From contig JALEGX010000156.1 of assembly GCA_022763485.1 (NCBI GenBank), positions 1-37,303 of the forward strand: a stretch of DNA of 37,303 nucleotides, in the 5' to 3' direction. Under the pieces are notes generated by a model. The model worked only from the letters and a program-made list of their open reading frames with translations, searched no databases and was not told the DNA's origin. Numbering within the stretch: position 1 is the stretch's first letter; each line of letters opens with the position of its first letter. Below, piece after piece: positions 17,084 through 27,862 of this stretch. The position numbers and the translations under genes were made by a program. The stretch is from Paracoccaceae bacterium (GTDB lineage: Bacteria > Pseudomonadota > Alphaproteobacteria > Rhodobacterales > Rhodobacteraceae).

Positions 17084-17116
17084 GCGACATGCCCGAAAAT
17101 CCTTCAGGCATGTCGC
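17084..17116. other. Intergenic hairpin after the HD gene
   Basis: GCGACATGCC (17084-17093) and GGCATGTCGC (17107-17116) are perfect inverted copies, and GAA/TTC inside extend the stem across one mismatch. No T run follows on either strand, so it is not a standard intrinsic terminator. It may protect the 3' end of the upstream mRNA or be an operator for the SMR gene. Confidence 0.5.
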
Positions 17117-17210
17117 ATCGCGTGTCGCAAAATGGGCTGTATCCGGTTTCTGATTTCCGCTAGGCATTGCCACGTGTTCCCCAGCAGCGGGCGGTCAAAC
17201 GGAGACGATC

Positions 17211-17546
17211 ATGCCGGTCCACTATATCTACTTGTTCATCGCCGTGGCTGCGGAAACCATCGGGACCAGCGCCCTGCAGGCCAGCCAGCAGTTCACCCGG
17301 CTGGTGCCATCGCTGATCGTGGTAATCGGCTATGGATTCGCGTTCTACTTCATGGGGCTGGCGCTGAAATACATGCCGGTGGGCATCGTCTATGCCATCT
17401 GGTCCGGTCTGGGCATCGTGTTCATCGCGGCCATCGGTTTCGTCGTGTTCGGCCAGAAACTGGACCTTCCGGCGATCATCGGATTGGCGATGATTCTGAG
17501 CGGGATCCTGGTGATCCACATCTTTTCCAACAGTTCCGGGCACTGA
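17211..17546 (+). CDS. Small multidrug resistance (SMR) exporter, EmrE type
   Basis: A 111-residue inner-membrane protein with four helices. The essential proton- and drug-binding glutamate is E15 in AVAAETIGT. The segment YAIWSGLGIVFI matches the EmrE/QacE subgroup rather than the guanidinium-exporting Gdx (SugE) subgroup, which has WTGIG. The protein should work as an antiparallel dimer exporting cationic compounds against protons. GGAGACGATC gives a good ribosome binding site. It is a single gene between the HD protein and typA, with no paired SMR partner. Confidence 0.9.
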   Translation: MPVHYIYLFIAVAAETIGTSALQASQQFTRLVPSLIVVIGYGFAFYFMGLALKYMPVGIVYAIWSGLGIVFIAAIGFVVFGQKLDLPAIIGLAMILSGILVIHIFSNSSGH

Positions 17547-17649
17547 TCCGCGCGCTGCGGCGCAATCCTGACGCAGGAATGTATTTTCTCTGGTCAATCC
17601 CGGCCCGACAGGATATGCGCGCGTCAACTCCCTTACAAAGGCTGACCAA

Positions 17650-19470
17650 ATGGATCTGCGCAACATTGCGATTATTGCTCACGTTGACCACGGCAAGACA
17701 ACGCTGGTGGATGAGCTGCTGAAACAATCCGGTGCCTTTCGTGAAAACCAGGCTGTCGCCGAACGGGCCATGGACAGCAACGATCTGGAACGCGAACGCG
17801 GCATCACCATCTTTGCCAAACCCACCTCGGTGGAATGGAAAGGCACCCGTATCAACATCGTGGACACCCCCGGCCACGCCGACTTTGGCGGCGAGGTTGA
17901 GCGGATCCTGAGCATGGTGGACGGTGTTGTTCTGCTGGTGGACGCCGCCGAAGGCCCGATGCCGCAGACCAAGTTCGTGACCTCCAAGGCGCTGGCTCTG
18001 GGCCTGCGTCCGATCGTGGTGCTGAACAAGGTCGACAAGCCCGACGCGGAACCCGATCGTGCGCTGGACGAATGCTTTGACCTGTTCGCCTCGCTGGACG
18101 CCAATGATGACCAGCTGGACTTCCCGCATATGTACGCCTCGGGCCGCAACGGCTGGGCCGATCATGAACTGGACGGTCCGCGCAAGGATCTGCACGCGCT
18201 GTTCAACCTGATCGTGAACCACGTTCCCGAACCGAAACAGATCAAGCGTCAGGACGAAGACTTCCGCATGCTGGCCACCACCCTGGGCGCTGACCCCTTC
18301 GTGGGCCGCATCCTGACCGGTCGTGTCGAAAGCGGCACCCTGAAAGTGGGCGCCACCGTTCAGGCCCTGTCCCGCATCGGCCAGAAGATCGAACAGTTCC
18401 GTGTGACCAAGATCCAGGCCTTCCGCGGTCTGGCCCAGCAGGACATCGAAGAAGCCCAGGCGGGTGACATCGTGTCGATCGCCGGCATGGCAAAGGCCAC
18501 CGTGGCAGACACCATCTGTGCCCTGGCCGTGGATGAACCGCTGGACGCCCAGCCGATCGATCCGCCGACCATCACCGTGACCTTCGGCATCAACGACAGC
18601 CCGCTGGCCGGTCGTGACGGCAAGAAAGTGCAGTCGCGCGTCATCCGCGACCGTCTGTACAAGGAAGCCGAATCCAACGTCGCCATCAAGATCGAAGACA
18701 CGCCCGGCGGCGAAGCCTTCGAGGTCTCGGGCCGTGGCGAATTGCAGATGGGCGTTCTGATTGAAAACATGCGCCGCGAAGGCTTCGAGCTGTCGATCTC
18801 GCGTCCGCAGGTGATCATGCGCGAAGAAAACGGCGTCCGCATGGAGCCGGTCGAAGAAGCCACCATCGACGTGGATGACGAATTCTCCGGCGCCGTGATC
18901 GAAAAGCTGACCGGTGCGCGCAAGGGTGAGCTGGTTGAAATGCGCCCGGCCGGTGCAGGCAAGACCCGCATCATCGCCCATGTGCCGTCGCGCGGCCTGA
19001 TCGGCTATCACGGCGAATTCCTGACCGACACCCGCGGCACCGGTGTTCTGAACCGCGTGTTCCACGGCTGGACCCCGCACAAGGGTGCCATCCCGGGCCG
19101 TCGGGCCGGTGTTCTGATCTCGATGGAGAACGGCCAGTCGGTCGCCTATGCGCTGTGGAACCTCGAAGAGCGCGGCAAGATGATGATCGGCGCACAGGCT
19201 GACGTCTATACCGGCATGATCATCGGTGAGCATTCGCGTGACAACGATCTGGAAGTGAACCCGCTGAAGGGCAAGAAGCTGACCAACGTGCGCGCCTCCG
19301 GCTCGGACGAAGCGGTGCGCCTGACCACGCCGATGACCCTGTCGCTGGAAGAGGCGATTGCCTATATCAACGACGACGAACTGGTCGAAGTGACGCCCAA
19401 CAACGTGCGTCTGCGCAAGCGCTATCTGGACCCGCATGAGCGCAAGCGGATGGCCAAGAGCGCCAGCTGA
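17650..19470 (+). CDS. typA: Ribosome-associated GTPase TypA/BipA
   Basis: A 606-residue translational GTPase, essentially the length of E. coli BipA. G motifs are HVDHGKTT at 11-18, the switch I segment ERGITI at 49-54, DTPGH at 72-76 and NKVD at 126-129. Elongation-factor-like domains II, III and V follow, then the BipA-specific C-terminal domain ([17 protein letters not shown], ending [11 protein letters not shown]). BipA binds the 70S ribosome and helps 50S assembly and growth under stress or cold. AAAGG precedes the ATG. It is a single-gene unit with its own terminator. Confidence 0.97.
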   Translation: MDLRNIAIIAHVDHGKTTLVDELLKQSGAFRENQAVAERAMDSNDLERERGITIFAKPTSVEWKGTRINIVDTPGHADFGGEVERILSMVDGVVLLVDAAEGPMPQTKFVTSKALALGLRPIVVLNKVDKPDAEPDRALDECFDLFASLDANDDQLDFPHMYASGRNGWADHELDGPRKDLHALFNLIVNHVPEPKQIKRQDEDFRMLATTLGADPFVGRILTGRVESGTLKVGATVQALSRIGQKIEQFRVTKIQAFRGLAQQDIEEAQAGDIVSIAGMAKATVADTICALAVDEPLDAQPIDPPTITVTFGINDSPLAGRDGKKVQSRVIRDRLYKEAESNVAIKIEDTPGGEAFEVSGRGELQMGVLIENMRREGFELSISRPQVIMREENGVRMEPVEEATIDVDDEFSGAVIEKLTGARKGELVEMRPAGAGKTRIIAHVPSRGLIGYHGEFLTDTRGTGVLNRVFHGWTPHKGAIPGRRAGVLISMENGQSVAYALWNLEERGKMMIGAQADVYTGMIIGEHSRDNDLEVNPLKGKKLTNVRASGSDEAVRLTTPMTLSLEEAIAYINDDELVEVTPNNVRLRKRYLDPHERKRMAKSAS

Positions 19471-19480
19471 TAGAAAACCA

Positions 19481-19515
19481 AAGGCCCGAAGCTGTTGCTT
19501 CGGGCCTTGTCTTTT
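19481..19515. terminator. Bidirectional terminator between typA and the amidotransferase gene
   Basis: AAGGCCCGAAGC (19481-19492) pairs with GCTTCGGGCCTT (19497-19508) around a TGTT loop. T-rich sequence follows on both strands (CTTTTG on plus, TTTGGTTTTC on minus). It ends both convergent transcripts. Confidence 0.9.
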
Positions 19516-19535
19516 GCGCCCTCCGGTCCCCGACC

Positions 19536-20303
19536 TCACGCAGGCTGGAAGGTTTCGATCCGCGCTTCCGTTGCCGTGTAGGTACAGAAACTGCCGGGCG
19601 GCACGGCCTCCCAATCATCCCCGGTGTGCAGGGGTTCTGACACCACCATCCGGCCGTCCTCACTCTGGCGGCTGTACACCGTTGGAGCGCGATCATCTGA
19701 GGCATAGCGTACTGCGTACAACACCTGACCACAGCTGAACGCCGCGCCGATCCGCATATGGGGCGTCGCGCCATACTCTCGGCTGAGCGCCTCCAGCCGC
19801 CCAACCGCACGCTGCATCGCACCTTTGGGGTTCTCATAAAGACCTTCGGAAATAGCGATCAGAAACAGCACCTCGCTGTCTGTTGCGCCCTTGCGGTGCT
19901 GGTAGAGGTCATCGGGGATCAGCATGTCGGCATGTTTTCGGAAGCGTTCGAATCCGCCGACCTGGCCATTGTGCATGAACGACCAGCACCCGCTGGCAAA
20001 GGGATGACAGTTGTTGCGGCTTGTCGCCGTTCCGGTGGATGCGCGCACATGCGCCAGAAACAGCCCCGAGCGCACCTGATGGGTGATCGAACGCAGGTTC
20101 GGGTCAGACCAGGCCGGATAGGTATCACGATAGAGACCTGGCTCGGCCCTGTCACCATACCAGGCAATGCCGAAGCCATCCGCATTGGTGGGTGTCTTGC
20201 ATTCATGCGCATTGATCGATTGTGCGATCAGCGAATGTTCCGGCTTGCTCACGATCTCGTCCAGAAAGACCGGCGCACCGATATAGGCGGCCCAACGGCA
20301 CAT
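19536..20303 (-). CDS. Class II glutamine amidotransferase (Gn_AT-II, YafJ-like)
   Basis: A 255-residue protein with an N-terminal nucleophile glutaminase domain. The start MCRWAAYIG places C2 at the mature N-terminus after Met removal. NADGFGIAWY, HVRASTG, NCHPF and FMHNG are the conserved substrate-binding and oxyanion segments. There is no second catalytic domain, so it belongs to the stand-alone group that includes YafJ and resembles EgtC of ergothioneine synthesis; no egt genes are nearby. AAGGAG at a good distance fixes the start at 20303. An upstream in-frame ATG would add 40 residues and bury the nucleophile, so it is rejected. Confidence 0.9.
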   Translation of the reverse strand: MCRWAAYIGAPVFLDEIVSKPEHSLIAQSINAHECKTPTNADGFGIAWYGDRAEPGLYRDTYPAWSDPNLRSITHQVRSGLFLAHVRASTGTATSRNNCHPFASGCWSFMHNGQVGGFERFRKHADMLIPDDLYQHRKGATDSEVLFLIAISEGLYENPKGAMQRAVGRLEALSREYGATPHMRIGAAFSCGQVLYAVRYASDDRAPTVYSRQSEDGRMVVSEPLHTGDDWEAVPPGSFCTYTATEARIETFQPA

Positions 20304-20374
20304 GGCTCGTCTCCTTGATGCGCCCAGTCCCGGAACGCCGATGAGTTTTGTGGTGTTGGAGAAGATCCATAAAT

Positions 20375-20404
20375 GAAAAAAGGGCCGCACGAAACGCGCA
20401 ACCC
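20375..20404 (-). terminator. Intrinsic terminator of the DUF1330 gene
   Basis: On the minus strand GGGTTGCGCG and CGTGCGGCCC form a 10-bp stem (three G-U pairs) with a TTT loop, followed by six T residues. Confidence 0.82.
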
Positions 20405-20448
20405 TGTCTTCCGTTTTGCACAATTGCGTGCGCGGGCGCGAAAGCCGC

Positions 20449-20736
20449 TTATTCGGTGGTTTCCACCACCATCAGTTCCCGCTCGGATGCGCCGCGCGCG
20501 TGGTTCAGCGCCGCCTGATAGTCGTCCGAGTGATAGCAATCCACCGCCGCTTCGACACTGGGGAATTTGGCCACCACATTGCGGGGGCGTTCATTGCCCT
20601 CCAGTTGCACGAAACGTCCGCCCCGTGCGATGAAAGTGCCGCCGTGCTTGGCAACCGCTGGCCCGGCCAGCTCTGCATATTTCTGATACGCCTCGGCATC
20701 GGTGACGGTTACATGTGCGATCCAAAGTGCCGGCAT
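20449..20736 (-). CDS. DUF1330 family protein
   Basis: A 95-residue cytoplasmic protein of the DUF1330 (dimeric alpha/beta barrel) family. The motif order is typical: WIAHVTVTDAEAYQKYAE, then FIARGGRFVQLEGNERPRNVVAKFPS, and AVDCYHSDDYQAALNHA. The biochemical function of the family is unknown. AGGAGG precedes the ATG. It lies downstream of alaS, 77 bp away, and may be read from its own promoter. Confidence 0.92.
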   Translation of the reverse strand: MPALWIAHVTVTDAEAYQKYAELAGPAVAKHGGTFIARGGRFVQLEGNERPRNVVAKFPSVEAAVDCYHSDDYQAALNHARGASERELMVVETTE

Positions 20737-20813
20737 CTGGCCCTCCTGTTGTCTGGTCTCTGCGGTAGTCTAGTGAATTCGCCGCAAAGACCAATCAATT
20801 TTTGACCAAATGG

Positions 20814-23486
20814 TCAGCCAGCGATCACCGCCTCTGCCGCTTTGATCGCGGCCTCGGCGTTGGAGGCATCCTTGCCGCCGCCCTGGGCCATGTCCGGACG
20901 GCCACCGCCGCCCTTGCCACCCAGCTCGACCACGGCCGCCTTGACCAGATCCACCGCCGACACGCTGTCGGTCAGATCCTTGGTCACGCCAGCCGCCACG
21001 GCCGCCTTGCCGCCGGTATCGGCGATCAGCAGCACTGCGCCCGAGCCCAGGCGTTCCTTGTGCTCATCAATCAGCGCAGGCAGATCGCGCCCCGACACGC
21101 CGGACAGCGATTGAGCCAGGAACTTGACCCCGTTCACGTCGCGCGCCTCGGCGCCACCGCCCTGCCCGGCGCCACCGGCCATGGCCAGTTCACGCCGCAG
21201 GGATGCGACTTCGTTCTGCAACGCCTTACGCTCATCCATCAACGCCTTGACCCGGTCCACGACCTCGGCCGGTTGCGCCTTGAGCATACCGCTGACATCC
21301 GCCATCCGGCCCGCTTCGCGCGACAGATGCTCAAAGGCTGCCGCCCCGGTCAGCGCTTCGATCCGGCGCACGCCCGCGCTGCTGGCGCTGTCGCCCAGCA
21401 GAACGAAGGTACCGATATCGCCGGTCTGCTTCACATGGGTGCCGCCGCACAGTTCGAGCGACCACGTCATGCCGTCCTGCCCCTTGCCGGTCTCGGCACG
21501 GCCCATCGACACGACACGCACCTCATCGCCGTATTTTTCGCCAAACAGCGCCTGCGCACCAATGGCGCGGGCGTCGTCCGGGGTCATGATCCGGGTTTCG
21601 ACGGTCGAGTTCTGGCGGATGAAGCGGTTCACGTCGGCGGCGACCTTCTCCAGCTCTTCGCCGCTCAGGGCCTTGGAGTGGCTGAAGTCGAAACGCAGAC
21701 GGTCATCCGCATTCAGCGAGCCGCGCTGCGCCACATGATCGCCCAGGGTCTCGCGCAGCGCTTCGTGCAGCAGGTGGGTGGCCGAGTGGTTGGCGCGGAT
21801 TGCGGTACGGCGGGCGTGGTCCACCTCCAGCTCGACCGGATCGCCGTTGGCGATCGCGCCGCGTTCCACGGTGACCTTATGCGCGTAGACCTTGCCATCG
21901 GCAAACTTGCGGGTGTCTTCGACCAGAGCGACCTCATCGCGGTTCTCCAGACGGCGGATCACGCCGGTGTCGCCAATCTGGCCCCCGGATTCGCCATAGA
22001 AAGGCGTCTGGTTCACGATGATCCAGCCGCTGCCGCCCTCTTCGATCTTGTCGACCATGGCGCCGTCCACAACCAGAGCGGCCACCTGACCTTCGGCCTT
22101 TTCGGTGTCATAGCCCAGGAAGTCGGTGGCACCGGCGGCATCGATCACGTCAAACCAAACAGCATTGTCCGCCGCGTCGCCCGAGCCCGCCCAGGCGGCG
22201 CGCGCCTTGGCCTTCTGTTCGGCCATCGCGGCATCAAACCCGTCGGTGTCCACGGTCCGGCCCTTTTCGCGCAGCGCGTCCTGGGTCAGGTCCAGCGGGA
22301 AGCCATAGGTGTCATAAAGCTTGAACGCCGCCTCACCCGACAGCGGGGCGTCCTCAGCCAGACCGGACAGCTCATCATCCAGCAGTTTCAGACCACGATC
22401 CAAGGTCTGCTTGAAGCGGGTTTCTTCCAGCAGCAGCGTCTCTTCGATCAGCGCCTGCGCCTGGCCCAATTCGGCGTATTGCGCGCCCATCTGTTGCACC
22501 AGTGCAGGCACCAGACGGTGCATCACCGGATCCTTGGCGCCCAGCAAATGCGCGTGGCGCATGGCCCGACGCATGATGCGGCGCAGCACGTAACCGCGCC
22601 CGTCGTTCGACGGCATCACCCCATCAGCGATCAGGAAGGAGGTCGAGCGCAGGTGGTCCGCGATCACCCGGTGGTGCACGTTCTTGTCACCATAAGGATC
22701 CACGTTGGTGGCATCCGCGCTGGCCTCGATCAGCGATTTGAACAGATCGGTGTCATAGTTGTCATGGCTGCCCTGCAGCAGCGCGCCAATCCGTTCCAGC
22801 CCCATGCCGGTGTCGATGGACTGCATGTCCAGATCAACCATGGAACCGTCTTCGAACTGCTCGTTCTGCATGAAAACGATGTTCCAGATCTCGATGAAGC
22901 GGTCACCGTCTTCCTCGGGCGAGCCCGGAGGGCCACCCCAGATGTGGTCGCCGTGATCATAGAAGATCTCGGTACACGGACCGCAGGGACCGGTGGGGCC
23001 CATCTGCCAGAAGTTGTCGGAGGTGGCGATGCGGATGATCCGATCCTCGGGCACGCCGACCTTCTTCCAGATCTCGAAGGCTTCGTCATCGGTGTGATAG
23101 ACGGTGGTGTAAAGCTTGTCCTTCGGGATCCCGAACTCTTTGGTGATCAGCTCCCAAGCAAAAGGGATCGCTTCGTGTTTGAAGTAATCGCCAAAGCTGA
23201 AATTCCCCAGCATTTCAAAGAACGTATGGTGCCGCGCGGTGTAGCCCACATTGTCCAGGTCATTGTGCTTGCCCCCGGCGCGTACGCATTTCTGCGAGGT
23301 GGTCGCGCGGCTGTAGTCGCGGGTTTCGACCCCGGTGAACAGGTTCTTGAACTGCACCATCCCCGAGTTGACGAACATCAGCGTCGGGTCATTGCGCGGA
23401 ACCAGCGGGCTGGAGGCGACAACCTCGTGCCCCTGTTTGGCAAAATAGTTCAGAAAGGTGGAGCGGATGTCGTTGAGCGTCGGCAT
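20814..23486 (-). CDS. alaS: Alanyl-tRNA synthetase
   Basis: An 890-residue class II synthetase that charges tRNA-Ala and edits mischarged Ser/Gly. The catalytic domain is at the N-terminus (start [15 protein letters not shown], then [15 protein letters not shown] and a class II segment around [17 protein letters not shown]). The editing domain zinc site is H567 and H571 in NHSATHLLH with C680 and H684 in [10 protein letters not shown]. The C-Ala domain at the end contains [15 protein letters not shown] and the glycine-rich [16 protein letters not shown]. The ribosome binding site is weak. Length is normal. Confidence 0.97.
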   Translation of the reverse strand: MPTLNDIRSTFLNYFAKQGHEVVASSPLVPRNDPTLMFVNSGMVQFKNLFTGVETRDYSRATTSQKCVRAGGKHNDLDNVGYTARHHTFFEMLGNFSFGDYFKHEAIPFAWELITKEFGIPKDKLYTTVYHTDDEAFEIWKKVGVPEDRIIRIATSDNFWQMGPTGPCGPCTEIFYDHGDHIWGGPPGSPEEDGDRFIEIWNIVFMQNEQFEDGSMVDLDMQSIDTGMGLERIGALLQGSHDNYDTDLFKSLIEASADATNVDPYGDKNVHHRVIADHLRSTSFLIADGVMPSNDGRGYVLRRIMRRAMRHAHLLGAKDPVMHRLVPALVQQMGAQYAELGQAQALIEETLLLEETRFKQTLDRGLKLLDDELSGLAEDAPLSGEAAFKLYDTYGFPLDLTQDALREKGRTVDTDGFDAAMAEQKAKARAAWAGSGDAADNAVWFDVIDAAGATDFLGYDTEKAEGQVAALVVDGAMVDKIEEGGSGWIIVNQTPFYGESGGQIGDTGVIRRLENRDEVALVEDTRKFADGKVYAHKVTVERGAIANGDPVELEVDHARRTAIRANHSATHLLHEALRETLGDHVAQRGSLNADDRLRFDFSHSKALSGEELEKVAADVNRFIRQNSTVETRIMTPDDARAIGAQALFGEKYGDEVRVVSMGRAETGKGQDGMTWSLELCGGTHVKQTGDIGTFVLLGDSASSAGVRRIEALTGAAAFEHLSREAGRMADVSGMLKAQPAEVVDRVKALMDERKALQNEVASLRRELAMAGGAGQGGGAEARDVNGVKFLAQSLSGVSGRDLPALIDEHKERLGSGAVLLIADTGGKAAVAAGVTKDLTDSVSAVDLVKAAVVELGGKGGGGRPDMAQGGGKDASNAEAAIKAAEAVIAG

Positions 23487-23603
23487 TCTCGGGTCTCGTC
23501 ACGGGCTGGAATTCAGCGGTTCCGAACCGGTTTATCCCGCTGCAGGGGTGCTGTCCACAGGGCGAATGCGCCCGTTGCGCGGCAAATGCGGCACTGCGAA
23601 AGC

Positions 23604-23640
23604 GAAAGCCAAACGGGGCGGCCCTGACTGGGCCACCCCG
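23604..23640 (-). terminator. Probable terminator downstream of recA
   Basis: On the minus strand CGGGGTGGCCC and GGGCCGCCCCG form an 11-bp stem (one G-U pair) with a 5-nt loop, followed by TTTGGCTTTC. It separates recA from alaS. The T tract is short, so termination may be partial. Confidence 0.6.
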
Positions 23641-23683
23641 CTGTGATCTTGTCCCGCTGTCAACCTGGCCGCTTGGCCCGGCC

Positions 23684-24751
23684 TCACGCTTCCAGGATGT
23701 CGTCATCCTGCCCCTGATCGGGGCGCTCGAAGTCCAGCCCATGCGCGGCCCGGATCTTGTCTTCGATATCCAGCGCGATGCTGCTGTTCTCCCGCAGGAA
23801 GGTCTTGGCGTTCTCGCGGCCCTGGCCGATGCGTTCGTCGCCGTAGCTGTACCAGGCACCGGATTTGTTCACCACGCCAGCCTTGACGCCCAGGTCAAGA
23901 AGCTCCCCCATCTTGGAGATGCCTTCGCCATACATGATGTCGAACTCAACCTCCCGGAACGGCGGAGCCACCTTGTTCTTCACCACTTTCACGCGGGTTG
24001 CGTTACCCACCACTTCATCCCGGTCCTTGATGGCACCGATGCGGCGAATATCCAGACGCACCGACGAGTAGAACTTCAGCGCGTTGCCACCTGTGGTGGT
24101 TTCAGGGCTGCCGAACATGACGCCGATCTTCATCCGGATCTGGTTGATGAAGATCACCATGCAGTTCGAGCGGCTGATCGAGCCGGTCAGCTTTCGCATC
24201 GCCTGGCTCATCAGGCGGGCCTGGACGCCCACGCTGGAATCGCCCATGTCCCCTTCCAGTTCGGACTTGGGGGTCAGAGCGGCAACCGAGTCCACAATAA
24301 CCATGTTCACAGCGCCGGAACGCACCAGCGTATCAGTGATCTCAAGTGCCTGTTCGCCGGTGTCGGGCTGCGAGATCAGAAGCTCATCCAGATCGACGCC
24401 CAGTTTCTGTGCATACTGCGGGTCCAGCGCGTGTTCGGCATCGACGAAAGCGCACACACCGCCCTTTTTCTGCTGCTCGGCCACACAATGCAGGGTCAGC
24501 GTGGTCTTGCCCGAGCTTTCAGGGCCGTAGATTTCGACGATGCGGCCCATCGGCAGACCGCCAATGCCAAGCGCGATATCCAGCCCCAGCGAGCCGGTCG
24601 AACTTGCCTCGATCTCTTTCTGGGCGTTACCGTCGCCCATCTTCATGATCGACCCTTTGCCGAATTGCCGTTCGATCTGCGCCAGGGCGCTGTCGAGCGC
24701 CTTCTGCTTGTCGCCGCTCTTTTTGCTGTTCATGCTCAGAAGATCCGCCAT
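23684..24751 (-). CDS. recA: Recombinase RecA
   Basis: A 355-residue DNA-dependent ATPase for homologous recombination and SOS induction. Walker A is GPESSGKTT at 76-84. The loop L1 region [42 protein letters not shown] and the acidic C-terminus (GQDDDILEA) are standard. The start [11 protein letters not shown] is preferred, with AAGGAAGG upstream; an ATG nine codons earlier is possible. The gene has an SOS box at its promoter. Confidence 0.97.
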   Translation of the reverse strand: MADLLSMNSKKSGDKQKALDSALAQIERQFGKGSIMKMGDGNAQKEIEASSTGSLGLDIALGIGGLPMGRIVEIYGPESSGKTTLTLHCVAEQQKKGGVCAFVDAEHALDPQYAQKLGVDLDELLISQPDTGEQALEITDTLVRSGAVNMVIVDSVAALTPKSELEGDMGDSSVGVQARLMSQAMRKLTGSISRSNCMVIFINQIRMKIGVMFGSPETTTGGNALKFYSSVRLDIRRIGAIKDRDEVVGNATRVKVVKNKVAPPFREVEFDIMYGEGISKMGELLDLGVKAGVVNKSGAWYSYGDERIGQGRENAKTFLRENSSIALDIEDKIRAAHGLDFERPDQGQDDDILEA

Positions 24752-24807
24752 TGTCCCGTTTGCCTTCCTTATTGTCACACCCGCAGGCGGGCGGCAATCA
24801 CTGCTTT

Positions 24808-24822
24808 GTTCTCCTCTTGTTC
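24808..24822 (-). promoter_or_regulatory. LexA (SOS) box of recA
   Basis: GTTC-TCCTCTT-GTTC on the plus strand is an exact GTTC-N7-GTTC direct repeat, the alphaproteobacterial LexA site. It lies directly downstream of the -10 box of the recA promoter, so bound LexA would block initiation. Confidence 0.88.
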
Positions 24823-24851
24823 TTTATGAGATCAAAAAGAGAACATTTCAA
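24823..24851 (-). promoter_or_regulatory. recA promoter
   Basis: On the minus strand TTGAAA (24851-24846) and CATAAA (24828-24823) are separated by 17 bp. The -10 box abuts the SOS box. Confidence 0.6.
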
Positions 24852-24946
24852 TCAAAATTTTCCATAGCTTTACTCTTTCGCATTTGTGTTAAAGAGTGGT
24901 TATTACAGGCAAGGCACCCGGAACTTGCCGCAGGAACTGATGATAA

Positions 24947-25540
24947 ATGCTTGCTTTCCATAAAGAAAAACTGGTCATTCTGGCCGTACCCAAGACCGGC
25001 ACAACGGCCTTGCACACCGCCCTTCAAGCCCGTGCCGACATGGTGATCAAGGATCCTCCGGAACTCAAACATGCCCCCGTTTATCGATACAACAGGTTCA
25101 TCCGACCGATGTTCGAACGGGTTTGCGGTACGGAAATGGAAACCGTTGCGGTGATGCGGGAACCTGTCAGCTGGCTGGGCAGCTGGTATCGGTACCGCCA
25201 GCGTCCTTTCATGCAGGGAAAACCGAACGCCACCCATGGCATTTCCTTTGACGACTTCGTGCGCGCCTATGTGAAAGGCAACAAGCCCGGCTTTGCCAAT
25301 GTCGGAAGCCAGGCCAAGTTTCTGGCGCCACAGCCCAACGGCACCGCAATCACCCATCTGTTCCGCTATGAAGACCCGGACGCCCTGCACTCTTTCCTGG
25401 AGGATCGTCTGCACATGAAGATCGAAACCCGGCGTGAAAACGAATCTCCGAAGATGGCGCTTGCCCTGTCGCCTGAGACCGAAGCGGTCCTGCGCCGCAA
25501 ATGTGCCGAAGAGTTCGACCTTTATGACAGCCTGAGCTGA
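24947..25540 (+). CDS. Sulfotransferase-like P-loop protein
   Basis: A 197-residue protein with the sulfotransferase nucleotide-binding pattern. VPKTGTTAL (14-22) is the 5'-phosphosulfate loop for PAPS, and MREPVSWLGSWYRYR (70-84, with R71 and S75) matches the 3'-phosphate-binding strand-helix. It is shorter than typical sulfotransferases (about 250-300 residues) and lacks a clear C-terminal lid. Activity is therefore not assured, and the acceptor is unknown. It is divergent from recA with a shared 195-bp intergenic region, and convergent with cckA, 15 bp away. Confidence 0.75.
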   Translation: MLAFHKEKLVILAVPKTGTTALHTALQARADMVIKDPPELKHAPVYRYNRFIRPMFERVCGTEMETVAVMREPVSWLGSWYRYRQRPFMQGKPNATHGISFDDFVRAYVKGNKPGFANVGSQAKFLAPQPNGTAITHLFRYEDPDALHSFLEDRLHMKIETRRENESPKMALALSPETEAVLRRKCAEEFDLYDSLS

Positions 25541-25555
25541 CGATTTCAGACACCG

Positions 25556-27862
25556 CTAATTCAGCTGCGCCCCGACGGTTTCGGTCAGCTGCGCCAGGGA
25601 AAACGGCTTGGGCAGGAAGACGGAATTCGTGACATGAGCGTCTGCCTCGCCGAAGGCGCCCTCGGCATAGCCGGAGATGAAGACCACAGCGACGTCCGGA
25701 CGGTCCTTGCGGGCCTCGCGTACCCAGCTGGGCCCATCCATGCCCGGCATCACCACATCGGTGACGAAGACATCGACATTGAGCCCCGGATCCTGAAGCG
25801 TTTTCAGTGCATCCTCGGCCGATTCCGCCTCCAGAACCGTGTAGCCCCGCATCCGCAGCGCGCGTGAGGCAAAGGCACGAACCGGTGCCTCATCCTCAAC
25901 CAGAAGCACAACACCATCGCCCCGGCAGGGCGCGGGCTCAGCACTGGCAGGCACATCAGCCGGCGCCTCCATCTCCACCGGGTCGCACGTAGGCAGGAAC
26001 AGGGTGAACTGGCTGCCCTGCCCCGGCACCGAATCCACGAAGATGAAACCGCCTGTCTGCTTGATGATGCCATAGGCCGTCGACAGGCCAAGCCCCGTGC
26101 CATCGCCTGTCCGTTTCGTGGTGAAGAAGGGCTCAAAGATTTTCTCCTGAACCTCGGCAGGAATGCCCGTGCCCTCATCCGTCACCTTGACCGCCACATA
26201 TTCCCCCTTCGGAACGGTGGCCCGGTCCCTCTGCAAGGGCTGTTCCAGCGTCAGGATCTCTGTCTGAATGCGGATTTCCCCCCCGTCCGGCATCGCGTCC
26301 CGCGCATTGACCACGAGGTTCACCAGCACCTGCTCCAGTTGCCGTTTGTCGGCGCGGATGGGGCGCAGCACCGGGTCATGGCTGAGCGTGAGCGAGACCT
26401 TCTCCCCAACCAGTCGGTTGAGCAGATGGGTCAGGTCCGACAGCGTGTCGCGCAGATCAAGCACCTCCAGGCACAGGGTCTGTTTGCGTGAGAACGCCAG
26501 CAGCTGCCCCACAAGCGACGCGGCGCGATTGGCGTTTTCATTGATCTGCACCAGATCGCCGTAATCCTGGTCCCCCTGGTCGTGACGCAGCAGCAGCAGA
26601 TCACAATGCCCTGAAATAGCGGTCAGCAGATTGTTGAAATCATGGGCTATTCCCCCGGCCAGCTGTCCAATGGCCTGCATTTTCTGGCTCTGGACGAACT
26701 GCGCCTCCAGCGTTTTCAGCTCTGTCGCATCGTTCAGCACGGCGATCAGCTCCACCTCACCATCCGTCACAACCGGGCTGAGCGTGACCTGCACATGCAG
26801 GTCCTTGTCCTCACGTTTCAGGCGCAGGAATTCGGTGTTCTGCGTGCTGTCCTGGGCGGCGGTTTCCCTGAGCCAATCCTGAACGGGCCGTCCCATCCCA
26901 TCCAGAACCTGACCCAGATGCATCCCACGTTCCAGCGTATCACCAAGCAGCTTGCGCGCCGCCGAATTGGCCACGATCAGCGCCCCTTCACGGTTCAGAC
27001 GCAGAAGCGGCACCGGAACGCTTTCGATTTCGGCGAACTGTCTGGCCTTGCGGCCCTGTTCCAGCGGGATCAGGAACAGCTCACGCCGTCCACAGGACAT
27101 CGGCGTTTCCCAGACCACCACCTCAACCGCGCCACCCTTTGTCTGCAGCGTGTTGACCTGACCCGAGCGTACCACCGGGGCGCGAAAAAGTGTCTCCAGC
27201 GCCTTGACGCGGTGGCCCACAAGTTCCCGCGCGGCGTGGTTCATGAACAACACCGTGCCGGAGCGGCCCGCCGTCACCATCGGCAAAGGCGCATGTTCGG
27301 AATGCAGCCCCATCGTGTCCACCGCGGTCAGATCTTCAATCCGCCACAGGAAATTCTCTGCCCCCAACATATGGGCCCCGATCCGCACGTGCCCATTGCG
27401 GGTCACCACATCTTCGCGCGCGGCCCCGTCTTGCAGCGCCTTCGCCTGTATTCGCAGCAGCACCGCAGAGGGGTTTACGAAGATCGATCGCAAGCTGGCC
27501 GCGAGCGTATCGGCATCCTGTGCCTGAAACCGGTCCCGCGCGGCCCGGTTGCGCACGTGAATCGCGCCGTCCGAATGGGCAACAAAGGCCGGGGCGGAAT
27601 CATTGGCGATGAATTTGTTGAGCATATCCAGCGCGGACCGGCGCGCGCGATCCCGCAGGCGCTGGCGCAAGAGCAGAACCAGCAGCATCACAGCGAAAAG
27701 CGCGGCGGACAGAAGCAGCAGATCGGCCACGGGCGGTGTCCCGGAAACGGACACCGACAGCCCCGCCGACAGGACCGTCAGGGCAAACACGACGCCAATC
27801 TTGTAGGTCGCAGGCAAATCGCGCTGCAAATTGGACAGATGCGTGGCGTTGAAACTGATCAC
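25556..27862 (-). CDS. cckA: CckA-type hybrid sensor histidine kinase
   Basis: A membrane-bound hybrid kinase of 768 residues. Two N-terminal helices (around [15 protein letters not shown] and [18 protein letters not shown]) are followed by PAS-like sensor repeats, a HisKA domain with H407 in [14 protein letters not shown], an HATPase_c domain ([15 protein letters not shown], then [18 protein letters not shown]) and a C-terminal receiver with phospho-acceptor D702 in [11 protein letters not shown] and the conserved lysine in FLPKPFS. In alphaproteobacteria CckA feeds phosphate through ChpT to CtrA; in Roseobacters this controls motility and gene transfer agents. The GTG at 27862 is chosen because GGAG lies 7 nt upstream; a TTG at 27880 would add six residues but has no ribosome binding site. 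No chpT or ctrA in the window. Confidence 0.9.
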   Translation of the reverse strand: MISFNATHLSNLQRDLPATYKIGVVFALTVLSAGLSVSVSGTPPVADLLLLSAALFAVMLLVLLLRQRLRDRARRSALDMLNKFIANDSAPAFVAHSDGAIHVRNRAARDRFQAQDADTLAASLRSIFVNPSAVLLRIQAKALQDGAAREDVVTRNGHVRIGAHMLGAENFLWRIEDLTAVDTMGLHSEHAPLPMVTAGRSGTVLFMNHAARELVGHRVKALETLFRAPVVRSGQVNTLQTKGGAVEVVVWETPMSCGRRELFLIPLEQGRKARQFAEIESVPVPLLRLNREGALIVANSAARKLLGDTLERGMHLGQVLDGMGRPVQDWLRETAAQDSTQNTEFLRLKREDKDLHVQVTLSPVVTDGEVELIAVLNDATELKTLEAQFVQSQKMQAIGQLAGGIAHDFNNLLTAISGHCDLLLLRHDQGDQDYGDLVQINENANRAASLVGQLLAFSRKQTLCLEVLDLRDTLSDLTHLLNRLVGEKVSLTLSHDPVLRPIRADKRQLEQVLVNLVVNARDAMPDGGEIRIQTEILTLEQPLQRDRATVPKGEYVAVKVTDEGTGIPAEVQEKIFEPFFTTKRTGDGTGLGLSTAYGIIKQTGGFIFVDSVPGQGSQFTLFLPTCDPVEMEAPADVPASAEPAPCRGDGVVLLVEDEAPVRAFASRALRMRGYTVLEAESAEDALKTLQDPGLNVDVFVTDVVMPGMDGPSWVREARKDRPDVAVVFISGYAEGAFGEADAHVTNSVFLPKPFSLAQLTETVGAQLN

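Noticed and set aside
17476..19614. A 712-codon minus-strand frame opposite typA
   Set aside because: Covers typA completely and runs through its terminator; no domain is recognisable.
20802..23627. A 941-codon open frame on the plus strand antisense to alaS
   Set aside because: It lies over a confident alaS gene. Its translation is rich in H, R, Q and G with no recognisable domain, as expected for the complementary frame of GC-rich coding DNA.
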